Shown in pieces: positions 38,080 to 47,496 of a DNA stretch of 64,000 nucleotides. Position numbers and translations under genes: made by a program. Below the pieces are notes generated by a model that saw nothing but the letters and a program-made list of their open reading frames with translations, searched no databases and was not told where the DNA came from. The DNA is from Stygiolobus caldivivus (GTDB taxonomy: Archaea > Thermoproteota > Thermoprotei_A > Sulfolobales > Sulfolobaceae), in NCBI RefSeq assembly GCF_019704315.1, contig NZ_AP024597.1, positions 186,001-250,000 of the forward strand, given 5' to 3'. Position 1 is the stretch's first letter; the number at the start of each line of letters is the position of its first letter.

Positions 38080-38394
38080 ATGGAGAGCTATTTAGGAGCG
38101 GGAGACAATATATTTCACGTGCTTCAGCTCCGTTCAGAAGTAGTACAGAAAATAAAAATACCCTTAAGTCTCGTTAGTAATTTTGAAAAATTCTTTAAGC
38201 TGATAATTCCGAAAGATGTGGAACAGATTATACTCTTAATACCGGCTGGACTAGACGGGGAAACAATCACCACTTCTATAAATAAAGTCAAGCCTGATAT
38301 ACCAATCTTCGTAATAGAAAGTGACACTTGTGGAAGTAACGAGATTCTTCTGCTGCTTGAAAAGTCCAAGAAGATAAGTAAGCGTATACCTTAA
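38080..38394 (+). CDS. Small alpha/beta protein, paralogue of the protein at 3160-3504
   Basis: The 104-aa product contains V-E-Q-I-I-L-L-I-P-A-G-L-D-G and S-I-N-K-V-K-P-D-I-P-I-F-V-I, which align with the matching strands and helix of the protein at 3160. It is soluble, with two Cys (one in D-T-C-G-S). It sits between the YVTN/permease operon and the sulfur oxygenase reductase gene, which is transcribed toward it. Function unknown. It might be linked to sulfur metabolism only by position. Confidence 0.6.
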   Translation: MESYLGAGDNIFHVLQLRSEVVQKIKIPLSLVSNFEKFFKLIIPKDVEQIILLIPAGLDGETITTSINKVKPDIPIFVIESDTCGSNEILLLLEKSKKISKRIP

Positions 38395-38469
38395 TCAGTG
38401 CACAAGTCTTCCCCTCTACTTCACTCGTTTTGACTTTAAACAAGAGATTTTGTTCATGTCAAGTCAAGC

Positions 38470-38720
38470 GAAGAGTGTAGAGTCTTTCAGATCTCTTTTG
38501 TGGATTCCATTTACCTTGCAAAGTTATATCACACAATTTTTAAATATATACTATAATATTAATGTGGTAGCACATATAAAAAAGCGTATTATAAGAGGTT
38601 ATAATTTAGACTACACGGAATATTTTTACGTATGCTGTATTATTTGTGCATTGAATTATAATACTAGTTCTAGAGATAATTACAGTTCACAAAGATGTGC
38701 GAAAGACATACCAGGTAGTA
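38470..38720 (+). repeat. Dispersed repeat R2, copy A
   Basis: This copy, between the small gene at 38080 and the 3' end of sor, contains the blocks ggattccatttaccttgcaa, agttatatcacac, gtggtagcacatataaaaaa with gcgtattataagagg, ttataatttagactacacgg and attatttgtgcattgaatta. It is the best-preserved copy for comparison with those at 5290 (same strand), 14735 and 26640 (opposite strand). Confidence 0.65.
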
Positions 38721-38762
38721 AAGAGTTTAAAATTTTTCATTAAAAAAGTATATTAAAAAAAG

Positions 38763-39698
38763 TTACAAGTGATATTCGTTTAAGTATTCTCTCCAGTACG
38801 TGCCTTCCATCATCGGGTTTAGGACTCTTATATAGGGGCCGAAAACTAGCGTATCTAATACTTTATCGTGTATCTGCCTCACCTCGGGATGTATCAGTAC
38901 TCTGCCAAGACCAAACATTAAAGCATTGGTATCACTCCATTCCGTGTGGACTATATACCTTTGGGGCCTATTCCTGAACTCGGGGGCCTCGTATATGGTA
39001 ACTGGCTCTGGTACGTCCATTCCGTTTGCAGTCTCTAATATCTGGTGGAAGCCCTTAGCGTTAAGCTGTAGACTCCCTAAAGGTGAGACCCCGATTTCTT
39101 TGAGTATCATACCTCCTAGAAAACCTGGGGCAGACCTGAAGGCCTCTAAAGTCTTTATAGCATTTTCCTCAAATTGGCTTTCTAACCCCTCTTTTACTAC
39201 GTGTTCACCAAACGCTACCACTCTTTTGCCGTAGGGCTGGGAGATCGGAGGGATCGAAACAGCTTCGCCTGAAGCGAACTTCTTACCTACCATTACTGTG
39301 AAGTCTGTCATCTCCGTGTTTAACGGCATGTTTGCATACACTATCTCGTATAAGGGTTCATAAGGCCCCCAGATCATCTGGTCGGAGCACTGTAGACATA
39401 ACCTGAATAAGTTAGCCCAGTTCTGTCTGTGCATCTCTTCGTGGTCTTTCCAATGCTTCCAAAACGTATACTGCATTAACGTTAAGCTGTGCATCTCTTG
39501 GCTCATCTCCATCTTTGCTCCTCCCCACCTAGTCCCTAGCGGCACTGCTCCTATTTGTACATGGTTCTGAAAACCTACAAAGCCGGGGTGTCTAGCTGTT
39601 ACCATACAGACCTTCGGACCTACTTTGCCAAAAAGCTCTAGTGTCTTAGGATCATTCTTAACTTCTGCCATGTTTATAGCTACATATGGTTTAGCCAT
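38763..39698 (-). CDS. sor: Sulfur oxygenase reductase
   Basis: The 311-aa protein matches the cytoplasmic enzyme that disproportionates elemental sulfur with O2 to sulfite, thiosulfate and sulfide without external cofactors. The non-heme iron ligands are in place: H86, H90 (in D-H-E-E-M-H) and E114 (G-P-Y-E-P). The three active-site cysteines C31, C101 and C104 are also present at the numbering known from Acidianus ambivalens. Length is as usual (308-312 aa), and the enzyme forms a hollow 24-mer. No maturation genes exist for it. It is divergently placed relative to the gene at 39855, with about 155 bp of AT-rich sequence between them. Confidence 0.96.
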   Translation of the reverse strand: MAKPYVAINMAEVKNDPKTLELFGKVGPKVCMVTARHPGFVGFQNHVQIGAVPLGTRWGGAKMEMSQEMHSLTLMQYTFWKHWKDHEEMHRQNWANLFRLCLQCSDQMIWGPYEPLYEIVYANMPLNTEMTDFTVMVGKKFASGEAVSIPPISQPYGKRVVAFGEHVVKEGLESQFEENAIKTLEAFRSAPGFLGGMILKEIGVSPLGSLQLNAKGFHQILETANGMDVPEPVTIYEAPEFRNRPQRYIVHTEWSDTNALMFGLGRVLIHPEVRQIHDKVLDTLVFGPYIRVLNPMMEGTYWREYLNEYHL

Positions 39699-39854
39699 TT
39701 TTGATCATTTAATATATCTGAATAATAGTTAATAATCACGTTATTCTTTATCATTTAGTCTAGTTAAAATAAGAATTTCTCTCATACACAAATTTTTATA
39801 AATATATTTTTCCTTATATTTAATTTATTTCAAATCTAATAGATAAATATTTTA

Positions 39855-40535
39855 GTGTATAGATACACATATTTATACGTGAACAAGGAGTTTTATGAGA
39901 GGTTGCTGAAAGCAGAAAATAAATACGATAGGCTTGACGGCTGGAAAAAGGCTGACATACTATATAACGCTATAGACCTAAGGTCTCTTAAGCGCTACTT
40001 CCTCGAGTTATTGAAAGACGAAGACATAGATGTTGCGCTGCACGCATGGCAAATGCTCCCCCAGTTGATTAAACTGGGTGTGATAGACAAAGGGGACTAT
40101 GACGAGAAGGAGCTGGCTAGAGCGTTAAGGGAAGGTGACATAAACGCATGGTGGATAGCTTACGACCTTTGGAAAGAAGGAGTGGTCACGATAGACCTCC
40201 TTAAGTCTAATATCCAGTATTTTGAGAAAGCCCTAAGGGGAGACCCGTACACGAGGATAAGTTCGTGGAGCTTACTCCCATATTTCTTGGAGATAGGGTT
40301 AGTTGAAAAACCTTCTGATGACTACCTCAACGAGCTACTAGACCAGCCCCTCAATATACACATCAAACTCAACGTCGTATACCTAATCCTTGAGCTCAAA
40401 GAAAAGGGTGTCATAAATAAGATTAACGTAAAGGGGATAAAGGAAGTAATGCAAGATCCTAATTTCAAAACTCTATCTGAGGCGTACGAGAAGGACTGGA
40501 GAAAAGCGGCCCAATACGTTGAGAGTATCAACTGA
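39855..40535 (+). CDS. Helical repeat protein of unknown function
   Basis: The 226-aa product starts at a GTG and is made of helical pairs of about 35-40 residues: A-L-H-A-W-Q-M-L-P-Q-L-I-K-L-G-V-I, then W-W-I-A-Y-D-L-W-K-E-G-V-V, then R-I-S-S-W-S-L-L-P-Y-F-L-E-I-G-L-V. The spacing is like that of HEAT or TPR repeats, probably a protein-binding scaffold. It shares an intergenic promoter region with the divergent sor gene, which could reflect common regulation. Family not recognised. Confidence 0.6.
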   Translation: MYRYTYLYVNKEFYERLLKAENKYDRLDGWKKADILYNAIDLRSLKRYFLELLKDEDIDVALHAWQMLPQLIKLGVIDKGDYDEKELARALREGDINAWWIAYDLWKEGVVTIDLLKSNIQYFEKALRGDPYTRISSWSLLPYFLEIGLVEKPSDDYLNELLDQPLNIHIKLNVVYLILELKEKGVINKINVKGIKEVMQDPNFKTLSEAYEKDWRKAAQYVESIN

Positions 40536-41097
40536 CCCAACAAAACCTCTATCTACATGTGTTGTTAGGTAACCTAAAAAGAAAAAATAACAGCCTAATC
40601 GTACTCCGCATTATACACTATTGATAGTCCTCTCAGCTAGCCTCCTACCCCGCCGACGGTAGACCCACGACAAAGGTCCTCTTAGGATGGTTTATAGATT
40701 CGTGATTTACTTCTTCATCATTCATAGTTAGCAGGGTCTACCACTACGCTCCACCCACTAACAGTAGACCACGAGGCTCCAGGCCATACCCACGCCTGAG
40801 TTCCCCCCTTCACATCCGCTCCTTAGGGACGCTAGGGAGTGCAGACGAGTGCTGAAATCATGTGGGAAGTTTATAGTTGCCGGACTGTACGGACTCTCCC
40901 CACAAAATAGCCTGTGCTTTAAACCGTTACCAATGTTAAAGGGCTTTACCCGGCCCTAACAATGATGCTTGTCGTTCGTTTTGTAAAGGTAAGTATTCAG
41001 GGTAAATAACCAACTACCGCGATTTTTAGTAAATGCTTCCCGGTATTTCGGCTACATATAAAAAGAGTTTAATTATCTCTCTTTTCTAATCCTATGT
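40536..41097. other. Non-coding region with R1-like tail
   Basis: No gene visible. At 40985-41040 the sequence (agtattcagggtaaataacc, then aactaccgcgatttttag) resembles the closing part of repeat R1. A TATA-like gctacatataaaaagag lies about 30-45 nt upstream of the next gene. Confidence 0.4.
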
Positions 41098-41451
41098 GTG
41101 AATGAAAATTTAGTAACCGTTATGGCGTCATTCTTTTCTGCCCTTTCTGATAGGACAAGGCTGACGATAGTGTTATATTTGATGGAAAAAGGCAGCGCAA
41201 CAGTCCAAGAGTTAAGCGAGGGCTTAGGTAAATCCCAGTCCTTGATCTCTCACCACCTCTCCTGCTTAAAGAACTGCGGAGTGGTGAAGGTGGAGAAGAA
41301 AGGGAAGTTTTCTTATTACTACATAGCCGACGAAGATGTGAAAAGGATAATAACGATGGCTATAAACCACGCTGTACAATACGGTAAGTCCATAATGTCG
41401 TGTGAGATAATCAAGTCAGAAGGTCTTGAGGCCACTACCGGTAAGGACTAG
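41098..41451 (+). CDS. ArsR-family regulator with CmtR-like cysteine site
   Basis: The 117-aa protein (GTG start, probably leaderless) is a winged helix-turn-helix repressor of the ArsR/SmtB type: [14 protein letters not shown], then [12 protein letters not shown] as recognition helix, then the wing G-K-F-S-Y-Y-Y-I. It lacks the C-V-C motif of ArsR. It does have C56-x3-C60 in the recognition helix (L-S-C-L-K-N-C) and a single C102 near the C-terminus. Mycobacterial CmtR, a Cd/Pb sensor, uses C57, C61 and C102 in the same places, so a thiophilic metal or metalloid is the likely effector. The end overlaps thrC tail to tail by 36 nt. Confidence 0.85.
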   Translation: MNENLVTVMASFFSALSDRTRLTIVLYLMEKGSATVQELSEGLGKSQSLISHHLSCLKNCGVVKVEKKGKFSYYYIADEDVKRIITMAINHAVQYGKSIMSCEIIKSEGLEATTGKD

Positions 41452-42417
41452 GACGGGGTCTTGTAAGTCTACTTTTTCACTCCCTGCTAAGACTGTGGCA
41501 GAACTGTACTCAACAAGGAGGCCCATCCTAGCGAGGTCCTTCCAAGACCTTAATATCTCCTCTTCCTTCACCACAACACATTCGTCTATTGCTTTCATCA
41601 TCTCGGGTAGTAATACGGGTTGTGTAGACACTAACGCGTCTGCTATACTGTCAACCTTTTCGGGGGGAGTATAAGGTATTTTATGGAAACTCGCGCATAA
41701 CGGCATAACTTGTTCTGTCTGAACCGCAATTATTTTAGGCTTTTCTTCTATAATCCCACTCCTTAATAGGTGGGTTAACCCCTCATAAAGCCCTAAAAGT
41801 AAAGTCCCTGCTGACACAGGTATCACTATCTCCCTCGTGTCCTTGTACTGTGAGATGATCTCATAAGCTAGGGTCCTTATCCCATCCCTGAAAAAAGGCT
41901 GAAGTATGTGGGAAGCGTAATACTTCCCCGAGCCCATAGCAGCCTTCATGACGTCGTCCCTACTACCTTTCACTTTAACTACCTTAGCTCCGTAACTCTC
42001 TATCTGTCTGAGTTTACTGCCTTTGGCGTTTTCTGGTACGAAAATAGTAGCATTAATCCCTGCAGCTGCAGAGTAGGCTGAAATTGACGCACCGGCATTG
42101 CCCGAAGAGTCCTCCGATATGTCTTTTATCCCTACTTGTTTTAAGTAAGATATGAGGGTCACAGACCCGCGATCCTTGTACGAACCGGTAGGGTTCAGGA
42201 AATCGAGTTTGAAGCGAAGTTTCCCTACCTTAAGAAGGGGAGTATTCCCCTCTCCTAATGAGACCCATTCCCTCAGGTAAGGGAAGTTTTCCCGCACCTC
42301 CGGCGTGTAGTCCCCCATTATTTCTACCTTAAAAGGTCCCCCACACCTCGGACATGTTATCTCGTATATGTTTTCCCTCTCTCTACCGCATCTTGAGCAC
42401 TTGACTGTGAACTCCAT
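41416..42417 (-). CDS. thrC: Threonine synthase
   Basis: The 333-aa protein is a PLP enzyme of the fold II group. It begins with a zinc ribbon (C7-x2-C10 and C22-x2-C25), as in archaeal threonine synthases. It then shows the PLP lysine in N-P-T-G-S-Y-K81-D-R-G and the phosphate-binding loop S-S-G-N-A-G-A-S. It converts O-phosphohomoserine to threonine in the cytosol. The C-terminus [10 protein letters not shown] is typical. Related enzymes (threonine dehydratase, cysteate synthase) are less likely because of the ribbon. Confidence 0.9.
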   Translation of the reverse strand: MEFTVKCSRCGRERENIYEITCPRCGGPFKVEIMGDYTPEVRENFPYLREWVSLGEGNTPLLKVGKLRFKLDFLNPTGSYKDRGSVTLISYLKQVGIKDISEDSSGNAGASISAYSAAAGINATIFVPENAKGSKLRQIESYGAKVVKVKGSRDDVMKAAMGSGKYYASHILQPFFRDGIRTLAYEIISQYKDTREIVIPVSAGTLLLGLYEGLTHLLRSGIIEEKPKIIAVQTEQVMPLCASFHKIPYTPPEKVDSIADALVSTQPVLLPEMMKAIDECVVVKEEEILRSWKDLARMGLLVEYSSATVLAGSEKVDLQDPVLVLTGSGLKTF

Positions 42418-42810
42418 ACTTGATCACTGTATTGTCAAAACCTAATTATGTTTATGTCGGGAATCCTTCTGACGTGTGACAGTCCACGTCCATTATGACA
42501 AGATCGTTCTTGCGTCCAGTAACCCGAGTGAGGACACTTTTTCTATGAAGATTACGCGGTGTTACAGAGAAAAATGAAGCTACAAGAGCTACAACACATA
42601 CTGTTTAAGGGAGGCATACAAAAGTACGGCATGGAAGGGTTTTGAGCACGAGCACTTGTTGAAGTTTTAGGCTTTGTTTGGCGAAATACACGGAAAACGT
42701 CTAACACCCAATACCACCATGTCATTCTAGGTGATATTTTCACAATTTCTATTTTTATTTCTATAAAAGTTACAATTAATAATAAATTCATACGAGTAGA
42801 GAGAAGCGGT
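42418..42810. other. Non-coding region
   Basis: No gene is seen on either strand. The last 80 bases are AT-rich, with a tttctataaaagtta box about 45 nt before the next ATG. Confidence 0.35.
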
Positions 42811-43656
42811 ATGGAAGTAAGGAGAGTCAGGACATATATACCCGGGCTGGACGAGATACTTTACGGCGGGATACCTGAAAGGAATATAGTCCTCCTATCA
42901 GGAGGCCCCGGTACTGGGAAATCTATTATGGCTAAGCAGTTTATCTACAACGGGTTGACAAAAGGGGAAAACGGGGTTTATGTCACGTTAGAAGAGCACC
43001 CGGTATCGGTAATAAGGAGCTTCCACCACTTCGGTTGGGACATAACTAAGTATGAGAGGGAAGGTAAGTTTGCCGTAGTTGACGCATTTACGTCTGGCTA
43101 CGGTTCTACTGCTCAGAAGGAAAAGTACGTGGTGAAAAATGTGGACGACGTAAAGGAGTTCTCAGAAGTACTCAGGAGTGCGATTAAAGAAATTGGGGCT
43201 AGTAGGGTCGCAATAGACTCTGTTAGTACACTTTACCTGACGAAGCCCGCAATAGCTAGGGGGATAGTAATGACGTTAAAGAGGTTAATATCGGGTCTAG
43301 GGTGCACTGCCTTTTTCGTAAGCCAAGTGTCGGTGGGTGAGAGGGGTTTCGGAGGGCCCGGTGTGGAGCACGCTGTAGACGGGATAATCAGGCTTGACCT
43401 TGATGAATTCGAGGGGAAAATGTATAGGTCGGTTATAGTATGGAAAATGAGGGATACGAGAATTTCTATGGTCAGGCACCCTATGGACATAACGGATGAG
43501 GGGATAGTAATACAGTGGGACAAGTACTTGAGAATAACCAACTTCAAGGCCGAGATAGAGCCCCTCCCGCAAAAAGAAGTAGAGGAGATGAAAAAAGCAG
43601 TTGAGGAAGCTAAGGTGCCCGAGAAGCGGAAAGTGGTACCTGAGGAAGAAGAGTAA
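42811..43656 (+). CDS. Single-domain KaiC-like ATPase (RecA superfamily)
   Basis: The 281-aa protein starts with the KaiC hallmark ([15 protein letters not shown]), followed by Walker A G31-G-P-G-T-G-K-S38, a V-T-L-E-E-H segment with the catalytic Glu pair, Walker B R-V-A-I-D-S-V and the closing V-W-K-M-R-D-T-R. The last 30 residues are a charged, Lys/Glu-rich tail that is probably disordered. Archaeal single-domain KaiC proteins bind and hydrolyse ATP. Proposed roles in signalling or motility are not settled. The gene stands alone. Confidence 0.85.
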   Translation: MEVRRVRTYIPGLDEILYGGIPERNIVLLSGGPGTGKSIMAKQFIYNGLTKGENGVYVTLEEHPVSVIRSFHHFGWDITKYEREGKFAVVDAFTSGYGSTAQKEKYVVKNVDDVKEFSEVLRSAIKEIGASRVAIDSVSTLYLTKPAIARGIVMTLKRLISGLGCTAFFVSQVSVGERGFGGPGVEHAVDGIIRLDLDEFEGKMYRSVIVWKMRDTRISMVRHPMDITDEGIVIQWDKYLRITNFKAEIEPLPQKEVEEMKKAVEEAKVPEKRKVVPEEEE

Positions 43657-43939
43657 TGGAAATGAACTAGTTTTCATTTAGAAATATTTATGCTTTTTAT
43701 TAGTATATATTTTACCATACAAGACCTTGATCCTGTAACGGGTGAACCGGTTTGATAGTGGCATTAACGGGCTTAGGTAGTAAATAGATAGAAGGTACTC
43801 ACGTACAACACTTTGTGTAAAATTATCCTGATATATTATTTTTTAAGTCATAATTAGTGCAAGTACACCTTGTTACATGACCTTTATGTCAGCTACCCGG
43901 AGTAGTATTTATTAAAAGCGGGCATTATATATGCACTAA

Positions 43940-44085
43940 ACATTTACGTGAATATTTATACTTAATTTTATGTTATATGTTTAACAACACCTGTTTTCTA
44001 GTCGTGAAGTATATAATATCACATGTCTAATTAGTAAAAACACGCCGACAAAAAGATTTTACGTAAAACATCACTGGAGTTTTTA
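43940..44085 (-). repeat. Dispersed repeat R1, copy c
   Basis: Read on the minus strand it has ttttacgtaaaatc, then tttttactaattagacatgt, then taacataaaattaagtataa and attcacgtaaatg, in the same order as at 15768. It lies in the 43657-44298 gap, where no gene is seen. Confidence 0.6.
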
Positions 44086-44268
44086 ACTATTTTACCTTAC
44101 GAAATACAATTACTTAACTTTATTACTCCCCAAATGGACTGGCTCAAAATGATCTTGTCCCTTTGCCTTATCAAGAAAGTGACTAAATGTTATTATTTTA
44201 TTTAACTTAATAGTTATATTTCACTTATCCTAAAGATCTTACATTTTATAATGATTTTTATAAATTGA

Positions 44269-44277
44269 CTTTTTATA
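44269..44277 (+). promoter_or_regulatory. TATA box of the Fe-S membrane protein gene
   Basis: The sequence ctttttata lies about 25 nt before the ATG at 44299, the usual distance for a leaderless archaeal transcript starting at or next to the ATG. Confidence 0.45.
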
Positions 44278-44298
44278 CATAAAATCTAAAAACTCATT

Positions 44299-46284
44299 AT
44301 GCAAGGGGGATTTGTAATTACAGTCCCACAGTTCGCTTCGCTAGTATATATAACCGGGATGATGGCGATAAACTTCTTTATCCTTTACACTGTCCTCAGG
44401 AAGGAATACGTTAATAAGAGGGCCGTATTCTTCCTCTCCTCGCTAATACTTTACATGGGAGTTGAGAGCCTAGCGTTTGGCTATATAGTCTTCTACCACG
44501 GTAAGCTCTTAATAGAGCCTGTCTTACTCCTCTTAGCTTCAGTCCCGTTATTGCTCTCAGCATCGGTCAAAAGCGAAGTAATAAGGGTTAGGGGAAATAA
44601 CGTAACTTCTCTACTCTTATCCCTCTCAGTCGTGTTTGACGAGTTCAGCATGGGGTACCTTTACTCTTCAGCTTTCGGCCCGCGGGCGTTCAACCCAGTA
44701 ATTGACGCCGTGAGTAACATAGCCTTCGGGATAATGATGGTGATTGACGGTATATTCTTCCTGTTGATTAGTAGGGTGAAGGACATATTTGAGGTCTCTT
44801 TCGCTACTTTTGCGATTTCTATGGCTTTCCTACCCTCAATATTTGTGCAGTTCTCTAAAGAGATAGAGCTGATAGCCTCACTATTGTCTACAGCAATAAT
44901 GGTCGTTAATATCATTACGCTCTACCTGATAGTCGTTAGGAGAGTTAGCTTTAAAGGAGTACTCGTGAGCCTAAGTCTGGCGGCTTTCGACTTATTTATG
45001 ATGTTAGGGTTGACGACTTTTGCGGTACTCAGTGACATGTGGGTAACCTCACTTTCAATACTCACTTCAATGGTCTGGTATTTTATCTTGGTCATCAGGG
45101 ATATCCCGGCTAAAAAGGTAACTTACACGTTAAAGTACCCGTTCTTATTCCTTATACTGGTAAACCTGACGGAGCTAACTATGGGTTTCGGAGAAAGTGT
45201 ACTGGGGTTTAATATAACCAACTCGTTGTTCGCAATGACGACCAGTCATATGCACTCCATGATGCCAACTTCAATGTCAGGAATGGGTAGTTCAGCTCCA
45301 ATGATGCACATGATGAGGAGCCCGCTCAGTAACCCTTTCTGGTGGCTCTTCCCCATTAACCCCTTAGCTATGGGGCTCATGTTTTTACACGCCACTCCCG
45401 ACCCGTTCTTTAACTTATTTATGACCTCTTTCATGCTAGTGATGTCTGCGACTATGAGCCCCTTCTATGTCATCATGATGGGGGCTGAGATGGCTTTCTT
45501 GGTCTATGAGAGGTTTAAGGTAGCGAGGACTTCACAAGTGAAAAAGTGGGCGTTAGTGATCCTAGTCGGGATCCCGCTCTTCGTAATAGCTATACCTTAT
45601 TATACAAACTTTTACGTATTCGGTATGAGCGGGATGATATTCCCAGTCTCGTTATTGCCATTCGTCCTGTCGTTAGCCGCTGTAGCACTGGCGTCTACCT
45701 TGTTCGGTAGGAGGGCTTATTGTAACGCTGTATGTATGTCAGCCCATATGTGGACTAACGTATTCTATGACCAATTTAAGCCTAAAAAGTCTAGCAAGGT
45801 TTGGGATTACTTGAGGTGGTTCTTCCTTGTCCCTATGGTCGTGGCTTTCTCCCTATACGTCGCAATGGAAGTCCATATGTGGTCGCCCCCTAGGATAGGT
45901 ATGACTACTCTTAACCCGCTGAACTTTTACGGTATGTTTGTGCTAAACTATATCTGGTGGTTCTTTTACTTCCTTACACCAGTATTCGGGGCTTACAGCT
46001 GTGCAAGGCAGGGTTGGTGCGGTTTCGGGACTTTTGCGGGAGTATTCAACAAAGTCCTGTTCAAGGTAAGGGCAAGAGACGTAAACACTTGCAGGTCCTG
46101 CCAAGCTAAGAGCTGTGAAAGCGCTTGCCCAGTGAAAATACCGATATCTACAGACATACTACAAAAAGGTTATACTAATAGGGTTTCTTGCGTGGGGTGT
46201 GGTGACTGTGTCGAAGCATGTCAATATGATAACCTAACTATTGAAGACCTTATGAGTAAATTTAGACATAGCGTGAAGACCTAG
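44299..46284 (+). CDS. Polytopic membrane Fe-S protein with Met/His-rich segment
   Basis: The 661-aa product has about 14 membrane helices. Residues 313-339 form a loop very rich in Met and His (M-T-T-S-H-M-H-S-M-M, then M-M-H-M-M), as in proteins that handle copper. The second half resembles NapH/NosR/CcoG-type electron carriers: C475-x3-C479, C568-x5-C574-G, then a cytosolic tail with C598-x2-C601-x4-C606-x3-C610-P and C631-x2-C634-x2-C637-x3-C641, enough for two [4Fe-4S] clusters. It probably passes electrons between a cytosolic donor and the membrane or outer face. The first half is not recognised, and fusion of the two parts is unusual. Its own promoter suggests independent control. Confidence 0.7.
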   Translation: MQGGFVITVPQFASLVYITGMMAINFFILYTVLRKEYVNKRAVFFLSSLILYMGVESLAFGYIVFYHGKLLIEPVLLLLASVPLLLSASVKSEVIRVRGNNVTSLLLSLSVVFDEFSMGYLYSSAFGPRAFNPVIDAVSNIAFGIMMVIDGIFFLLISRVKDIFEVSFATFAISMAFLPSIFVQFSKEIELIASLLSTAIMVVNIITLYLIVVRRVSFKGVLVSLSLAAFDLFMMLGLTTFAVLSDMWVTSLSILTSMVWYFILVIRDIPAKKVTYTLKYPFLFLILVNLTELTMGFGESVLGFNITNSLFAMTTSHMHSMMPTSMSGMGSSAPMMHMMRSPLSNPFWWLFPINPLAMGLMFLHATPDPFFNLFMTSFMLVMSATMSPFYVIMMGAEMAFLVYERFKVARTSQVKKWALVILVGIPLFVIAIPYYTNFYVFGMSGMIFPVSLLPFVLSLAAVALASTLFGRRAYCNAVCMSAHMWTNVFYDQFKPKKSSKVWDYLRWFFLVPMVVAFSLYVAMEVHMWSPPRIGMTTLNPLNFYGMFVLNYIWWFFYFLTPVFGAYSCARQGWCGFGTFAGVFNKVLFKVRARDVNTCRSCQAKSCESACPVKIPISTDILQKGYTNRVSCVGCGDCVEACQYDNLTIEDLMSKFRHSVKT

Positions 46285-46434
46285 CTTTGTTTTATTACGA
46301 GATTTAGTTTTTTCTCATTTTTCCCCGTTTTTCTTCCCCCTCCTCACTTGTATAGTATTGATATTCAAGCCCGTAAACGCTGGGCATATGGCCATCAAGC
46401 GTTGCGTTTGCTCACACCGTAATGAAGGTAGACC

Positions 46435-47121
46435 TCAGGGGCTCTGGCTATTTAGGAGGATTTCCTTCATCAACTTTCCGTTTTCCAACATCCACAAGTC
46501 GTTGTTAAAAAACACAAAGATATCCCTCGCGTTTAGGGCTACCAATTTTTCGGCTACTTCTTTAAGCTCATTAGCCGAGTACTCATAAAAATACCAGTTA
46601 TCCCTACCGTGCATCCTGAGGTATATTATACCATTAGAGTTAAAGTAGTAATTACCTATGGGGGAGTCAATTGAGACTACGACACACTTCACGTCCGGTA
46701 TACCCTTAAACCACTCTACACTCCTAAACTCCACTGCAGCCCTATCCCCTAAAGTCTCGCAGACCTCATTAACTCTTTGGACGTTTTCGTTCGTCTTGTG
46801 GAAGTTGGGAGGTAACTGAAAAAGGTAAAACCGGGGGTTTAAAGGCTTGAAGAGCTCTACAAACTTTTCTACCTCACCTCTAACTCCTTTTAGCCTCTTC
46901 ACGTGGGTGATCCTCCGGTTAACTTTTATAGCCCAAGTGACCTCGTAATTTCTCCACTTTTCTACTTGTTCGGGTGAAGGGACTCGGTAAAAGGACGCGT
47001 TTAGTTCAACAGCGTTAAACCCCGTATTTTTAATATACCAATCCAATGACTTCCCGGAGTTCCAAGGATAGAGCCACCCGGAAGTACCTATGTATATCAA
47101 TTGTCTTCCCCCTACTATCAC
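46435..47121 (-). CDS. DUF72 (YecE-like) TIM-barrel protein
   Basis: The 228-aa protein has the family start Y-I-G-T-S-G-W-L-Y-P-W followed by V-E-L-N-A-S-F-Y-R-V-P, then F-L-F-Q-L-P-P-N-F near residue 100 and A-V-E-F-R-S-V-E-W near 130, in the usual order. The last part has Y-L-R-M-H-G-R and a Tyr-rich stretch. The biochemical role of DUF72 is unknown. Just downstream (46362-46390) lies the 30-bp sequence shared with 18763-18792. Confidence 0.85.
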   Translation of the reverse strand: MIVGGRQLIYIGTSGWLYPWNSGKSLDWYIKNTGFNAVELNASFYRVPSPEQVEKWRNYEVTWAIKVNRRITHVKRLKGVRGEVEKFVELFKPLNPRFYLFQLPPNFHKTNENVQRVNEVCETLGDRAAVEFRSVEWFKGIPDVKCVVVSIDSPIGNYYFNSNGIIYLRMHGRDNWYFYEYSANELKEVAEKLVALNARDIFVFFNNDLWMLENGKLMKEILLNSQSP

Positions 47122-47496
47122 TTATTAATCTCCTAGGTATAAAGGACAACCTTTAATACACTGACCTTTATTCTGCAGTATGACTGCTCCACACATCAGC
47201 TTGAGTCAAATTTACGTTAGTGGAGTTGAACACAATGTCGTCACTAAACTATGAAGCCTCTATCTGCTTGAGGCAAGTAAACCCTACCCACACTTAGCCT
47301 TAAATGAGCTCACTTTCGTGCTCAGTTTATAGCTTAATAACGACATAATGACTAACCCCAACACCACTTCGACAACTTACACCCCATTATAGGGCAAAGT
47401 ATCGAAAAACTAGGAGCAATAACGTAAGAATATAAAACGCGTAATAAAAAAAAAAACACGACCTGCCAGACTTCACAAAATATCAAGCTCACTTGT
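47122..47496. other. Non-coding region
   Basis: No gene or repeat recognised. An A-run followed by acacgacc at 47449-47464 lies just beyond the stop of the gene read from the other strand and could be the T-rich terminator of that gene (as read on the minus strand). Confidence 0.3.

Noticed and set aside
46358-46588. 76-codon open frame opposite the DUF72 gene
   Set aside because: It is mostly the antisense of a clear DUF72 coding region.
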